From Roseovarius salinarum (lineage in GTDB: Bacteria > Pseudomonadota > Alphaproteobacteria > Rhodobacterales > Rhodobacteraceae), in the NCBI RefSeq assembly GCF_002834145.1, contig NZ_PHNT01000001.1, positions 519,069 through 583,068 of the forward strand: DNA of 64,000 nt, read 5' to 3'. A model generated the notes under the pieces. That model saw only the letters and a list, made by a program, of their open reading frames with translations. It ran no database searches and had not been told where the DNA came from. This document shows positions 26,136 to 35,605 of this stretch, piece by piece (position 1 is the first letter of the stretch; every line of letters begins with the position of its first letter). The translations under genes were made by a program, and so were the position numbers.

Positions 26136-27470
26136 ATGTTCGCCGTGCTGTCCAACCGCACCTATGCCGCGCTGTTTTCCGCGCAGGTGATCGCCCTTGT
26201 CGGCACCGGGCTTCTGACCGTGGCGCTGGGGCTTCTGGCCTACGACCTTGCCGGCGCACGCGCGGGGCTCGTGCTCGGCGCCGCCTACACGCTCAAGATG
26301 GTGGCCTATGTCGGTCTGTCGCCCGTCGCGCAGGCCGTGGCGCAGCGCCTGCCGCGCAAGGCCGTGCTGGTCGGCGCGGACGCGGTGCGCGCCACGGTGG
26401 CGCTCTGCCTGCCGTTCGTGACCGAGGTCTGGCAGGTCTATGTGCTGATCTTCGTGCTCCAGTCGGCCTCGGCGACCTTCACCCCCGCCTTCCAGGCCAC
26501 GATCCCCGACGTGCTGCCACGGGAAGAGGATTACACCCGCGCGCTGTCGCTGTCGCGGCTGGCCTATGACCTGGAGAACCTGACGAGCCCGGCGCTGGCA
26601 GGGCTGCTGCTGACGGTGATGAGCTACAGCTGGCTGTTCCTGGGCACGGTTGCCGGGTTCGCAGGGTCCGCCCTGCTGGTGGCGGTCGCCGCCGTGCCGC
26701 GCCTTGCGCCGGGCGGCGACCGGCGCCCGTTCCGCGAACGGCTGGTGCGGGGCCTGCGGATATACATCCGCACGCCGCGGCTGCGGGGGTTGCTGGCGCT
26801 CAACCTCGCCGCGGCGGCCGCCGGCGCCTTCGTTCTGGTCAACACGGTGGTGCTGGTGCGTGCGGGCTACGCAGGCGGCGAACGCGCACTGGCCGTCGCG
26901 ATGGCCGCCTTTGGCGCGGGGTCGATGAGCGCCGCGTTGATGCTGCCGCGGCTTCTGGAGCGTGTGCCCGACCGGCGCGTGATGCTGGCGGGCGCGCAGG
27001 GGCTTGCCGCCGCGACGCTTCTGCTGGGCGCCGCCCTCGCGGTGCGGGGGTTGCCGGCGTGGCCCGTGTTCCTGCTGGTCTGGGCGGGCACCGGGTTTCT
27101 CTATGCCTCGGTGCTGACACCCGCGGGCCGGCTGTTGCGTCGGTCGTCGCATCCCGAGGACCGCCCGGCCGTGTTCGCCGCGCAGTTCGCGCTGAGCCAC
27201 GCCTGCTGGCTGGTGACATATCCGTTGGCGGGCTGGACGGGGCAGGCGCTTGGCATGGACGCCGCGCTTTTCGCGCTGGGGGCGGTGGCGCTGGCGGGCG
27301 TCGTGGCGGCGCGGCTGCTCTGGCCGGCGGACCTGCCCCGCGCGCCGCTGCACGACCACCCCGACCTGCCACCCGATCACCCGCACCTTCGTGCGCACCG
27401 AGGACAGCGGCGGCACGCGCATGTCTTCGTGATCGACGACGAGCACCGCGCGTGGCCCACGCAGGGCTGA
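26136..27470 (+). CDS. MFS transporter with histidine-rich C-terminal tail
   Basis: A 444-residue major facilitator protein with about twelve membrane helices, of the MFS_1/MFS_3 exporter kind. The last 45 residues are cytosolic and unusually rich in His and acidic residues (APLHDHPDLPPDHPHLRAHR, then RRHAHVFVIDDEH). Such tails often bind divalent metals, so metal export or metal sensing is possible but unproven. ATG 26136; 90 bases before it belong to a divergent promoter region shared with the MBL gene. Confidence 0.85.
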   Translation: MFAVLSNRTYAALFSAQVIALVGTGLLTVALGLLAYDLAGARAGLVLGAAYTLKMVAYVGLSPVAQAVAQRLPRKAVLVGADAVRATVALCLPFVTEVWQVYVLIFVLQSASATFTPAFQATIPDVLPREEDYTRALSLSRLAYDLENLTSPALAGLLLTVMSYSWLFLGTVAGFAGSALLVAVAAVPRLAPGGDRRPFRERLVRGLRIYIRTPRLRGLLALNLAAAAAGAFVLVNTVVLVRAGYAGGERALAVAMAAFGAGSMSAALMLPRLLERVPDRRVMLAGAQGLAAATLLLGAALAVRGLPAWPVFLLVWAGTGFLYASVLTPAGRLLRRSSHPEDRPAVFAAQFALSHACWLVTYPLAGWTGQALGMDAALFALGAVALAGVVAARLLWPADLPRAPLHDHPDLPPDHPHLRAHRGQRRHAHVFVIDDEHRAWPTQG

Positions 27471-27540
27471 CGGGCCGCGCCTGTCTGGACAAACCCGCGC
27501 CCGCGTGGCATGCGCCCGGCGACCCGAGGAGCCAAGCCCG

Positions 27541-28875
27541 ATGACCACCACCCGTTTCGCCCCGTCGCCCACCGGATACCTGCACGTGGGCAACCTGCGC
27601 ACGGCGCTGATGAACTTCCTCATCGCGCGCAAGGCCGGGGGCACCTTCATCCTGCGCATCGACGACACCGACCCGGAGCGGTCGCAGGAGGCCTACGTCG
27701 ACGCGATCAGGGAAGACCTGGAATGGCTCGGCCTGACCTGGGACAGGATCGAGCGGCAGTCGCGGCGGCTGGATCGCTATGCCGCGGCTGCCGACCGGCT
27801 GCGCGAGATGGGCCGGTTCTACGAATGCTTCGAGACCCCCGAGGAGCTGGAGCTCAAGCGGCGCAAGCAACTCAACCGGGGACGCCCGCCGGTCTACGAC
27901 CGCAGCGCCCTGGCGCTGTCCGACGAGGACCGCGCCAGGCTGCGCGCCGAGCGCGGCCCCGGCCACTGGCGTTTCAAGCTCGATCATGAGCGCATCGAGT
28001 GGGACGACCGGATTCTGGGGCCGCAGTCGATCGACGCGGCCAGCGTGTCCGACCCGGTGCTTATCCGCGGCGACGGGCAGGTGCTTTACACGCTGGCCTC
28101 CGTCGTGGACGACACCGAGATGGGCGTGACGGACGTGGTCCGCGGGGCCGACCACGTCACCAACACGGCGACCCAGATACAGATCATCGAGGCGCTGGGC
28201 GGCACGGTGCCGACCTTCGCGCACCATTCGCTGCTGACCGGCGCGCAGGGCGAATCGCTGTCCAAGCGGCTGGGCACGCTCAGCCTGCGCGACCTGCGCG
28301 CGCGGGGCGTGGCGCCGATGGCGCTTCTGAGCCTGATGGCGCGGCTGGGCTCGTCCGACCCGGTGGTTCTGCGCGAGGACATGCAGTCGCTGATCGAGGG
28401 GTTCGACATCACCCGCTTCGGCGCGGCGCCAACCAAGTTCGACGAGGCCGACCTGTTCCCGCTGACCGCGCGGTACCTGCAGACGCTGCCGTTCGAGGCG
28501 GTGCGCGAGCGCATCGCCGCGCTCGGCGTGCCCGACGAGCTGGCCGAGCGGTTCTGGGAGGTCACGCGCGAAAACATCACCACGCTCGACGACCTCGAGG
28601 GCTGGTGGCACCTGTTCCGCGACGGGGCCGAGCCCGCGATCGACCCCGCCGATGCCGAATTCGTCGCCGAGGCGCTGGCGTTGCTGCCCGAAGGGCCGCA
28701 TGACGCCGGCACCTGGGGCGAATGGACGGCCGCCGTGAAGGAACGGACGGGGCGCAAGGGCAAGGCACTGTTCATGCCGCTGCGCAAGGCGCTGACCGGG
28801 CAGAGCCACGGCCCGGACATGGCGCAGGTGCTGCCGCTTCTGCAGCGCATCCGCGCCCTGGAAAAGAACGCCTGA
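27541..28875 (+). CDS. gltX: Glutamyl-tRNA synthetase
   Basis: Charges tRNA-Glu (in many alphaproteobacteria also tRNA-Gln, later amidated). The 444-residue class I synthetase has RFAPSPTGYLHVGNLRTAL, where HVGN replaces HIGH, and the KMSKS equivalent ESLSKRLG. Its helical C-terminal anticodon-binding part is complete. Alphaproteobacteria commonly carry two GluRS paralogues; the KMSKS variant and slightly short length fit the diverged copy. ATG 27541 follows GAGGAG. Confidence 0.93.
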   Translation: MTTTRFAPSPTGYLHVGNLRTALMNFLIARKAGGTFILRIDDTDPERSQEAYVDAIREDLEWLGLTWDRIERQSRRLDRYAAAADRLREMGRFYECFETPEELELKRRKQLNRGRPPVYDRSALALSDEDRARLRAERGPGHWRFKLDHERIEWDDRILGPQSIDAASVSDPVLIRGDGQVLYTLASVVDDTEMGVTDVVRGADHVTNTATQIQIIEALGGTVPTFAHHSLLTGAQGESLSKRLGTLSLRDLRARGVAPMALLSLMARLGSSDPVVLREDMQSLIEGFDITRFGAAPTKFDEADLFPLTARYLQTLPFEAVRERIAALGVPDELAERFWEVTRENITTLDDLEGWWHLFRDGAEPAIDPADAEFVAEALALLPEGPHDAGTWGEWTAAVKERTGRKGKALFMPLRKALTGQSHGPDMAQVLPLLQRIRALEKNA

Positions 28876-28958
28876 CCCCGCCCCGGCTTGCCCTGGGTTA
28901 ATGTGTCCGCATCCGCGTCGCCGTAGCCTTGCGCTTGGTAATGCACGGAGGATCGAGG

Positions 28959-29531
28959 ATGCGACCGAGGATCAATTGGGTGGTGGCGGGCATTGTTTTG
29001 GCCGCCGGTCTGGGTGGCCTGCCCTGGGGCGCGGCACCGGCGGAAGCGGCCGAGTTCCGCAACCCGATGATCTCGGGCCACCGGCTGGACTGGTGCCTGA
29101 ACTGGGCCACCGATTGCGGCCAGCCCGCGGCCGACGCTTTCTGCCGGGCCCGGGGCTATCCCGGTGCCACCAGCTTCGCGCCGGCGCACAACATCGGGGC
29201 ATCGTCCCCCACCAAGGTGATTTCGACCGGCCGGATCTGCGATCAGGCGTTCTGCGACGGCTTCAGCCGCATCACCTGCCGCGAGACCGCCAGTCGGGAG
29301 TTCACCAATCCCTCGCTTGGCGGGTACCGGCTTGACTGGTGCCGCAGTTGGGCCGCCGAATGCGGACAGCCTGCGGCGGATGCCTTCTGCCGGGCCAAGG
29401 GATATTCCCGCGCCATCGGCTACGCGCCCGCGCACGACATCGGGGCGAGCACGCCGACGCGGGTCTTTTCGACGGGCCAGATCTGCGACCAGGCGTTCTG
29501 CGACGGGTTCAGCAGCATCACCTGCCGCTAG
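28959..29531 (+). CDS. Secreted protein with two copies of a six-cysteine domain
   Basis: A 190-residue exported protein. After a signal peptide (cleavage about residue 31, AEA-AEF) come two domains, residues 32-107 and 114-190, over two-thirds identical to each other. Each has six cysteines at matching places: in RLDWC, ECGQPAADAFC, ICDQAFC and SITC. This predicts three disulfides per domain in the periplasm or outside the cell. I do not recognise the domain; the layout suggests a small binding module. ATG 28959 follows GGAGG. Its stop codon lies within a perfect 8-bp hairpin (29521-29539). Confidence 0.8.
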   Translation: MRPRINWVVAGIVLAAGLGGLPWGAAPAEAAEFRNPMISGHRLDWCLNWATDCGQPAADAFCRARGYPGATSFAPAHNIGASSPTKVISTGRICDQAFCDGFSRITCRETASREFTNPSLGGYRLDWCRSWAAECGQPAADAFCRAKGYSRAIGYAPAHDIGASTPTRVFSTGQICDQAFCDGFSSITCR

Positions 29532-29569
29532 GCGGCAGGGCGGGGGCGGCGCGTCACACGCGCGCCGTC

Positions 29570-30151
29570 CTACGAATCCTCGATGAGGCGCACGCCACGG
29601 TCGCGCAGGCGGTCGTTCACGAAGCCGCGCGCGTCCGCGTCGACCGGCACGTGGCGCGGGTAACGCGGCGCACCTCGGTCGTCGAGAACCGGCGCGTCCC
29701 AGCCATCGGTGGTGTCGAAGAACCGCGCCGCGCCGGCCTCGCCGAATTCGCGCAGGTATCCCTGCACCACCACGTCGAGATAGCTCAGCAGCACGGGATG
29801 CGTGTCCGCCGGCGGCCCGTGCTTGCCCTCGGGGATGGAATAGACCGCGATCTCGGGTCGGTGCGGCAGACCATGGTCCACCTGGTGCGCGGCCGCCACG
29901 CGGTCGTAGGCGCCCTCGCGTTCGTCCAGTGCCGCCCAGTCCTCCGCGGGCACCGCCGCGATCAGCCCGTCGATTCGGGTTGCGGAGTCGGGCACCACCG
30001 TCAGATAGGCCACCGGCCGCAGTGCCGTGTGACGCCAGACGCGGCGCCAGCCCCGCAGGCTGGCCGGCCGTGCCTGCGCGAACCCGTGGGTTTCGCGGTT
30101 CACCAGGCTGCCGTAGCCGAAAAAATATGCCTCGGATGTATCTCTTGTCAC
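29570..30151 (-). CDS. Gamma-glutamylcyclotransferase family protein
   Basis: A 193-residue GGCT-like protein. The family's N-terminal YFFGYGSLVN loop is present, and the acidic residue that acts as base appears in ALDEREGAYDRV. Likely acts on a gamma-glutamyl amine or peptide, releasing 5-oxoproline, though many relatives are uncharacterised. Convergent with the cysteine-rich gene; divergent from the Rrf2 regulator 81 bases away. Confidence 0.82.
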   Translation of the reverse strand: MTRDTSEAYFFGYGSLVNRETHGFAQARPASLRGWRRVWRHTALRPVAYLTVVPDSATRIDGLIAAVPAEDWAALDEREGAYDRVAAAHQVDHGLPHRPEIAVYSIPEGKHGPPADTHPVLLSYLDVVVQGYLREFGEAGAARFFDTTDGWDAPVLDDRGAPRYPRHVPVDADARGFVNDRLRDRGVRLIEDS

Positions 30152-30232
30152 GGTGCGCTTGATCTATGTCATTCCTGCATGTCCCGATAGCAAGCAGGAT
30201 GCGCCGAATTCAAGCAACGCGCACGGGGCCCC

Positions 30233-30685
30233 ATGCGGATCACCAAACGCACGAACATCGCCATCCGGGTGCTGATGTATTGTGGCGTGAACTCGGATCG
30301 CCTGGTCACCAAGACCGAGATCGCCGACCGCTGCAATGCCTCCGAAAGCCATCTGGCGCAGGTCATCAACCAGCTTGCGCAGCTTGGGTATCTCAGCACG
30401 CAGCGCGGGCGCAACGGCGGAATCGCGCTGGGCCGGCCGATGAACGCGATCACCATCGGCGAGGTGTTCCGTGCGCTCGAGACCGGCGTGCCGCTGGCCG
30501 AGTGCTTTGCCGACGTCGACAACACCTGTCCGCTGGTGCATGCCTGCCGGTTGAGACTGGCCATCGCGGACGCGGCCGAGGCTTTCTATTCCCATCTCGA
30601 CGGTATCTCGCTCGACGCGCTGGTGTGCGGCAACGAGGAACTGTTCGACCTGTTTCTGCCGCAGGCCTGCCCGAAACAGGGTTGA
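30233..30685 (+). CDS. Rrf2-family transcriptional regulator with three conserved cysteines
   Basis: A 150-residue winged-helix repressor. The recognition helix region is NASESHLAQVINQLAQLG, followed by the beta-wing GRNGGIAL. Three cysteines, C91, C99 and C105 (C-x7-C-x5-C), sit where NsrR and IscR bind their Fe-S cluster. It is most like the NsrR branch, which senses nitric oxide, but the spacing differs from both E. coli prototypes. A 6-bp palindrome, GCATAC-TAGC-GTATGC, follows the gene. It immediately precedes the gcv riboswitch, but no link to glycine control can be shown. Confidence 0.87.
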   Translation: MRITKRTNIAIRVLMYCGVNSDRLVTKTEIADRCNASESHLAQVINQLAQLGYLSTQRGRNGGIALGRPMNAITIGEVFRALETGVPLAECFADVDNTCPLVHACRLRLAIADAAEAFYSHLDGISLDALVCGNEELFDLFLPQACPKQG

Positions 30686-30698
30686 AGCGGGCCGCGGG

Positions 30699-30714
30699 GC
30701 ATACTAGCGTATGC
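30699..30714. repeat. Palindrome after the Rrf2 gene
   Basis: GCATAC and GTATGC flank TAGC. It could be an operator for an Rrf2 or other dimeric regulator near the gcv promoter, or a weak terminator of the regulator gene. It lies eight bases before the riboswitch starts. Confidence 0.35.
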
Positions 30715-30721
30715 GCAAGCC

Positions 30722-30878
30722 GCGACAGGGAGAACCGGCAATGCCGGTGCCGAAGGAGCAACCGCCCCGGAAACTCTCAGGCGACAGGGACCTGTCCGGC
30801 AAACGAACTCTGGAGAGAGGTGCGCCGCGCACCCGCCGAAGGGATAGCGATCTCAGGCGAAAGGACAGAGGGGGCATC
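30722..30878 (+). ncRNA. Tandem glycine riboswitch upstream of gcvT
   Basis: Two adjacent glycine aptamers. Aptamer I (about 30722-30800) has GGGAGAAC, GCCGAAGGAGCAA and CTCTCAGGCGACAGG. Aptamer II (about 30805-30878) has GGAGAGA, CGCCGAAGGGATAGC and CTCAGGCGAAAGGACAGA, then GGGGG. The conserved cores and short linker match the known tandem architecture. It should raise gcv expression when glycine is plentiful. Confidence 0.95.
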
Positions 30879-30911
30879 GTCGCGCGGACAAGCGCGCATT
30901 TCGACGATGCC
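30873..30911 (+). promoter_or_regulatory. Riboswitch expression platform hairpin
   Basis: GGCATCGTCG (30873-30882) pairs perfectly with CGACGATGCC (30902-30911), with a smaller CGCG stem inside. Its 5' bases are the last G residues of aptamer II, so ligand-bound aptamer and hairpin compete. No T-run follows; the output is probably translational or Rho-linked. Confidence 0.6.
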
Positions 30912-30955
30912 GGACTGACCCAGCGATCAGCCGGCCCAGCAGACGGAGGCACCGG

Positions 30956-32077
30956 ATGACCGCGTTGCGTCGCACGCCGCTTGCGGACCTGCACGAGGAC
31001 CTGGGCGCCCGAATGGTGCCCTTCGCCGGCTACGAGATGCCGGTGCAGTTCGCCTTGGGCGTGATGAAGGAACACCTGCACACGCGCACCGCCGCGGGGC
31101 TGTTCGATGTCAGCCACATGGGGCAGGTGATCGTGCGCGGGGACGATTACGCCGCCGGCGCCCGGGCGATGGAGGCGCTGGTGCCCGTCAACCTCGAAGG
31201 GTTGGCCGAGGGACGCCAGCGTTACGGGTTTTTCACCAATGACGCGGGCGGCATCCGCGACGACCTGATGATGGCCAACCGCGGCGACCACCTGTTCGCG
31301 GTGGTCAACGCCGCGTGCAAGGCCGACGACATCGCCCACATGCGCGCGCATCTGGCGGGGTGCGACGTCGAGGAGATCACCGACCGGGCGCTGCTGGCCC
31401 TGCAGGGGCCGGAGGCCGAGCGCGTGCTGGAGGCGCTGGTGCCCGGTGTTGCGGCGATGCGATTCATGGACGTCGGCGTGTTCGCCTCGGACTTCGGCGA
31501 GCTCTGGATTTCCCGCTCGGGTTACACCGGCGAGGACGGCTACGAGATCTCCGTGCCCGCCGACGAAGCCGCGGCGCTGGCGCGCGCGCTTCTGGCCGCC
31601 GATGCGGTCGAGCCGGTCGGCCTCGGCGCGCGCGACAGCCTGCGGCTGGAGGCCGGGCTCTGCCTGTACGGCCATGACATCGATACCGAAACGACGCCGG
31701 TCGAGGCCCGCCTCGCCTGGGCGATACAGAAGGTCCGCCGCCGCGGCGGTGCCCGCGAGGGCGGGTTCCCTGGGGCCGAGCGGATCCTCGCGGAACTGGA
31801 AGGGGGCGCGCCGCGCGCCCGGGTCGGGTTGCGCCCCGAGGGCCGCGCGCCGATGCGCGAGGGCACGCCGCTCTTTGCCGCGGCCGAAGGGGGTTCGCCC
31901 GTCGGGCACGTCACCTCAGGCGCCTTCGGCCCGAGTGTCGAGGCGCCGGTTTCCATGGGCTACGTGCCCGCCGAGCACGCCGTCGAGGGAACGCTCTTGC
32001 ACGGCGAGGTGCGCGGCAAGCGGCGGCCGGTGCGCGTGGCATCGCTGCCGTTCGTCCCCGCGCGGTTCAAACGCTGA
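30956..32077 (+). CDS. gcvT: Glycine cleavage system T protein (aminomethyltransferase)
   Basis: Transfers the methylene carbon from lipoyl-bound aminomethyl (on H protein) to tetrahydrofolate. The 373-residue product opens with the family signature TPLADLHEDLGARMVPFAGYEMP, then GLFDVSHMGQ, and carries the folate-binding SGYTGEDGYEI. ATG 30956 follows GGAGG. First gene of gcvT-gcvH-gcvP behind a glycine riboswitch. Confidence 0.96.
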   Translation: MTALRRTPLADLHEDLGARMVPFAGYEMPVQFALGVMKEHLHTRTAAGLFDVSHMGQVIVRGDDYAAGARAMEALVPVNLEGLAEGRQRYGFFTNDAGGIRDDLMMANRGDHLFAVVNAACKADDIAHMRAHLAGCDVEEITDRALLALQGPEAERVLEALVPGVAAMRFMDVGVFASDFGELWISRSGYTGEDGYEISVPADEAAALARALLAADAVEPVGLGARDSLRLEAGLCLYGHDIDTETTPVEARLAWAIQKVRRRGGAREGGFPGAERILAELEGGAPRARVGLRPEGRAPMREGTPLFAAAEGGSPVGHVTSGAFGPSVEAPVSMGYVPAEHAVEGTLLHGEVRGKRRPVRVASLPFVPARFKR

Positions 32078-32101
32078 CAGCAGACAACGAGGGAAGGGAC
32101 A

Positions 32102-32464
32102 ATGAAATACACCGAGGAACACGAATGGCTGCGCCCCGAGGATGACGGCACCGTCGTGGTGGGGATCACCCAGCACGCATCGGAACAATTGGGCGACGTG
32201 GTGTTCGTCGAACTGCCCGAGGCCGGCACCAACGTGGCCAAGGATGACGAGATCGTGGTGATCGAAAGCGTCAAGGCGGCCAGCGACATCCTGGCCCCGC
32301 TGGACGGCGAGATCACCGAGGTCAACGAGGCGCTGGTCGACGATCCAGCCAAGGTCAACGAGGACCCCCTGGGCGACGCCTGGTTCTTCAAGATGAAACC
32401 CGGCGACCCCAGCCAGATGGACGACTACATGGACGAGGCCGCCTACAAGGAATTCGTGGGCTGA
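32102..32464 (+). CDS. gcvH: Glycine cleavage system H protein
   Basis: A 120-residue lipoyl carrier protein. The lipoylation site is the lysine of IESVKAASD (about residue 60). It shuttles the aminomethyl group between P, T and L proteins. The L protein (dihydrolipoamide dehydrogenase) is not in this operon, as is usual. 24 bases after gcvT. Confidence 0.97.
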   Translation: MKYTEEHEWLRPEDDGTVVVGITQHASEQLGDVVFVELPEAGTNVAKDDEIVVIESVKAASDILAPLDGEITEVNEALVDDPAKVNEDPLGDAWFFKMKPGDPSQMDDYMDEAAYKEFVG

Positions 32465-32610
32465 CATCGCCCGTGTTGCCGGGCCGGATCTCCTGGACAA
32501 GGGTTTCGGCAAGGAACTTGCGAAGGTTTCTGCGGCGCCCCGCGGCGCCGTCCGGACGAGTTGCCGAATGGGCCGCGCGACGGCCCGTCACCAAAGTGCA
32601 GGAGCATGCC

Positions 32611-35460
32611 ATGCCTTTCACGCCGACCGAGTATCTGCCTTACGATTTCGCCAATCGCCGCCACATCGGCCCCTCGCCCGAGGAGATGGCCGAGATGCTG
32701 GAGCTTCTGGGGGCGGACGATCTCGACGGGCTGATCGAGGAAACGGTGCCCAAGGCGATCCGGCAGGACGCGCCGCTCGATTTCGGCAAGCCCAAGTCAG
32801 AGCGAGAGCTGTTGTTCCACATGCGGCGCACGGCGAGCAAGAACAAGGTCCTGACATCGCTGATCGGGCAGGGGTATCACGGCACGGTCACCCCGCCCGC
32901 GATCCAGCGCAACATCCTCGAAAACCCGGCGTGGTACACCGCCTACACGCCCTACCAGCCCGAGATCAGCCAGGGCCGGCTGGAGGCGTTGCTGAACTTC
33001 CAGACCATGGTCAGCGACCTGACGGGGCTGGAGATCGCCAACGCCTCGCTGCTGGACGAGGCGACCGCCGCCGCCGAGGCGATGACCATGGCGCAGCGCG
33101 TGGCCAGATCGAAGAACACCGCGTTCTTCGTCGACGAGAACTGCCACCCCCAGAACATCGCGGTCATGCGGACGCGGGCCGCGCCGCTGGGCATCGAGGT
33201 GATCGTGGGCGCCCCCGCGGACATGCCCGTCGACAAGGTGTTCGGCGCGATCTTCCAGTATCCCGGCACCTACGGGCACCTGAGCGATTTCTCCGATCAG
33301 ATGGCCGCCCTGCACGAGCACAAGGCCATCGGCATCGTCATCGCCGACCCGCTGGCGCTGACACTGCTCAAGGAGCCGGGCGCGATGGGCGCCGACATCG
33401 CCGTGGGCAACACCCAGCGGTTCGGCGTGCCAATGGGCTACGGCGGGCCGCACGCGGCCTATATCGCGACCAGGGAAGCCTACAAGCGGGCGCTGCCGGG
33501 GCGGCTGGTCGGCGTCAGCGTCGACAGCCACGGCAAGCGCGCCTATCGCCTGGCCCTGCAGACGCGCGAACAGCACATCCGCCGTGAAAAGGCCACCTCG
33601 AATGTCTGCACCGCGCAGGCCTTGCTGGCGGTCATGGCCTCGATGTACGCGGTGTTCCACGGGCCCAAGGGGCTCAAGGCCATCGCGCAGCGCATCCACC
33701 GCAAGACGGTGCGGCTGGCCAAGGGGCTCGAGGCGGCCGGCTTCCATGTCGAGCCCGGGTCCTTCTTCGACACGATCACGGTGGATGTCGGGCTTCTCCA
33801 GCGCGGCGTGCTGCAATCGGCCGTGCGCGAGGGCGTGAACCTGCGCCGCGTGGGCGAGACGAAGATCGGCATCACGCTGGACGAGCGTACGCGGCCCGCC
33901 ACGATCGAGCAGGTCTGGCGCGCCTTCGGCATCGTGATGAAGGACGATGACTACACGCCCGAATACCGCGTGCCCGAGGCGCTGCACCGCACGTCCGACT
34001 ACCTCACGCACCCTGTGTTCCACATGAACCGGGCCGAGACCGAGATGATGCGCTACATGCGTCGGCTGGCGGACCGCGACCTCGCGCTCGACCGGGCGAT
34101 GATCCCGCTGGGCAGCTGCACGATGAAGCTCAACTCGGCGGCCGAGATGATGCCGGTGAGCTGGCGCGAGTTCTCCCTGATGCACCCCTTCGTGCCCGCC
34201 GACCAGGCCGAGGGCTACCGCGAGCTGATCGAGGACCTGAACGCCAAGCTGTGCCAGATCACCGGCTACGCCGCGATCTCGATGCAGCCCAACTCGGGCG
34301 CGCAGGGGGAATACGCCGGGCTTCTCACCATCTCTGCCTGGCACCGCGAACGCGGCGAGGGGCACCGCAACGTCTGCCTGATCCCGATGAGCGCGCACGG
34401 CACGAACCCCGCCAGCGCCCACATGGTGGGCTGGGATGTCGTCACGGTGAAATCGGCCGAGAACGGCGACATCGACCTCGAGGATTTCCGTGCCAAGGCG
34501 GAAAAGCACAGCGAGAATCTTGCCGGCTGCATGATCACCTACCCCTCCACGCACGGGGTGTTCGAGGAGACGGTGAAGGAGGTCTGCCAGATCACCCACG
34601 ATCATGGCGGGCAGGTCTACATCGACGGGGCCAACCTCAACGCGATGGTGGGGCTCAGCCGCCCCGGCGACCTTGGCGGCGACGTCAGCCACCTCAACCT
34701 GCACAAGACGTTCTGCATCCCCCATGGCGGCGGCGGCCCGGGCATGGGCCCCATCGGCGTGCGCGAACACCTGGTGCCGCACCTGCCGGGCCACCCGGTG
34801 ACCGGCGGCGACGAGGGGCCGGTCTCGGCCGCGCCCTTCGGCTCGCCCTCGCTGCTGCCGATCAGCTGGGCCTACGTGCTGATGATGGGCGGCGAGGGTC
34901 TGACGCAGGCCACGCGCGTGGCGATCCTGAACGCCAACTACATCGCCAAGCGGCTGGAGGGCGCTTATGACGTGCTCTACCGTGGCCGCAACGACCGGGT
35001 GGCGCATGAATGCATCATCGACACCCGTCCGTTTTCCGACAGCGCGGGCGTGACGGTGGACGACATCGCCAAGCGGCTGACCGATTGCGGCTTCCACGCG
35101 CCCACGATGAGCTGGCCGGTGGCGGGCACGCTGATGGTCGAGCCCACGGAATCCGAGACCAAGGCCGAGCTCGACCGGTTCTGCGACGCGATGCTCGCGA
35201 TCCGCGAGGAGATCCGCGAGATCGAGGAAGGCCGGATGGACCCCGACAACAACCCGCTCAAGAACGCGCCGCACACCATGGACGACCTCGTGAAGGAGTG
35301 GGACCGGCCCTATAGCCGCGAACAGGCCTGCTTCCCGCCCGGCGCCTTCCGGGTGGACAAGTACTGGCCGCCGGTGGGGCGGGTCGACAACGTCTACGGC
35401 GACCGGCACCTCGTGTGCACCTGCCCGCCGCTCGAGGACTACGCCGAAGCGGCGGAGTGA
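32611..35460 (+). CDS. gcvP: Glycine dehydrogenase (decarboxylating), P protein
   Basis: PLP enzyme that decarboxylates glycine and loads the H protein. The 949-residue single-chain form (fused alpha and beta halves) shows [12 protein letters not shown] and the PLP lysine in [21 protein letters not shown] 32611 follows GGAG; 146 bases separate it from gcvH, with nothing recognisable between. A strong intrinsic terminator follows, now carrying a transposon in its T-tract. Confidence 0.97.
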   Translation: MPFTPTEYLPYDFANRRHIGPSPEEMAEMLELLGADDLDGLIEETVPKAIRQDAPLDFGKPKSERELLFHMRRTASKNKVLTSLIGQGYHGTVTPPAIQRNILENPAWYTAYTPYQPEISQGRLEALLNFQTMVSDLTGLEIANASLLDEATAAAEAMTMAQRVARSKNTAFFVDENCHPQNIAVMRTRAAPLGIEVIVGAPADMPVDKVFGAIFQYPGTYGHLSDFSDQMAALHEHKAIGIVIADPLALTLLKEPGAMGADIAVGNTQRFGVPMGYGGPHAAYIATREAYKRALPGRLVGVSVDSHGKRAYRLALQTREQHIRREKATSNVCTAQALLAVMASMYAVFHGPKGLKAIAQRIHRKTVRLAKGLEAAGFHVEPGSFFDTITVDVGLLQRGVLQSAVREGVNLRRVGETKIGITLDERTRPATIEQVWRAFGIVMKDDDYTPEYRVPEALHRTSDYLTHPVFHMNRAETEMMRYMRRLADRDLALDRAMIPLGSCTMKLNSAAEMMPVSWREFSLMHPFVPADQAEGYRELIEDLNAKLCQITGYAAISMQPNSGAQGEYAGLLTISAWHRERGEGHRNVCLIPMSAHGTNPASAHMVGWDVVTVKSAENGDIDLEDFRAKAEKHSENLAGCMITYPSTHGVFEETVKEVCQITHDHGGQVYIDGANLNAMVGLSRPGDLGGDVSHLNLHKTFCIPHGGGGPGMGPIGVREHLVPHLPGHPVTGGDEGPVSAAPFGSPSLLPISWAYVLMMGGEGLTQATRVAILNANYIAKRLEGAYDVLYRGRNDRVAHECIIDTRPFSDSAGVTVDDIAKRLTDCGFHAPTMSWPVAGTLMVEPTESETKAELDRFCDAMLAIREEIREIEEGRMDPDNNPLKNAPHTMDDLVKEWDRPYSREQACFPPGAFRVDKYWPPVGRVDNVYGDRHLVCTCPPLEDYAEAAE

Positions 35461-35503
35461 TGCCGCGCAAGGCCGCGACGCGGGGCGACGGGACAGAAAT
35501 GGA

Positions 35504-35535
35504 CCGGGGCGTTGATGCGCCCCGGTTCCTTTTTT
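35504..35535 (+). terminator. Intrinsic terminator of the gcv operon
   Basis: CCGGGGCG (35504-35511) pairs perfectly with CGCCCCGG (35518-35525), followed by TTCC and six T. The IS1595-family element begins directly after the last T, so the terminator remains intact. Confidence 0.92.
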
Positions 35536-35560
35536 GGGCGATTGTATATTTGACAAACCC
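35536..35560 (+). repeat. Left terminal inverted repeat of the IS1595-family element
   Basis: Begins GGGCGATTGTATATTTGACA and continues AACCC. It is the exact reverse complement of 38710-38734. Confidence 0.95.
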
Positions 35561-35605
35561 AACTGAGATTCCTATATTGGAGTTAAGCAGTTAGGGAAAG
35601 CCGCG

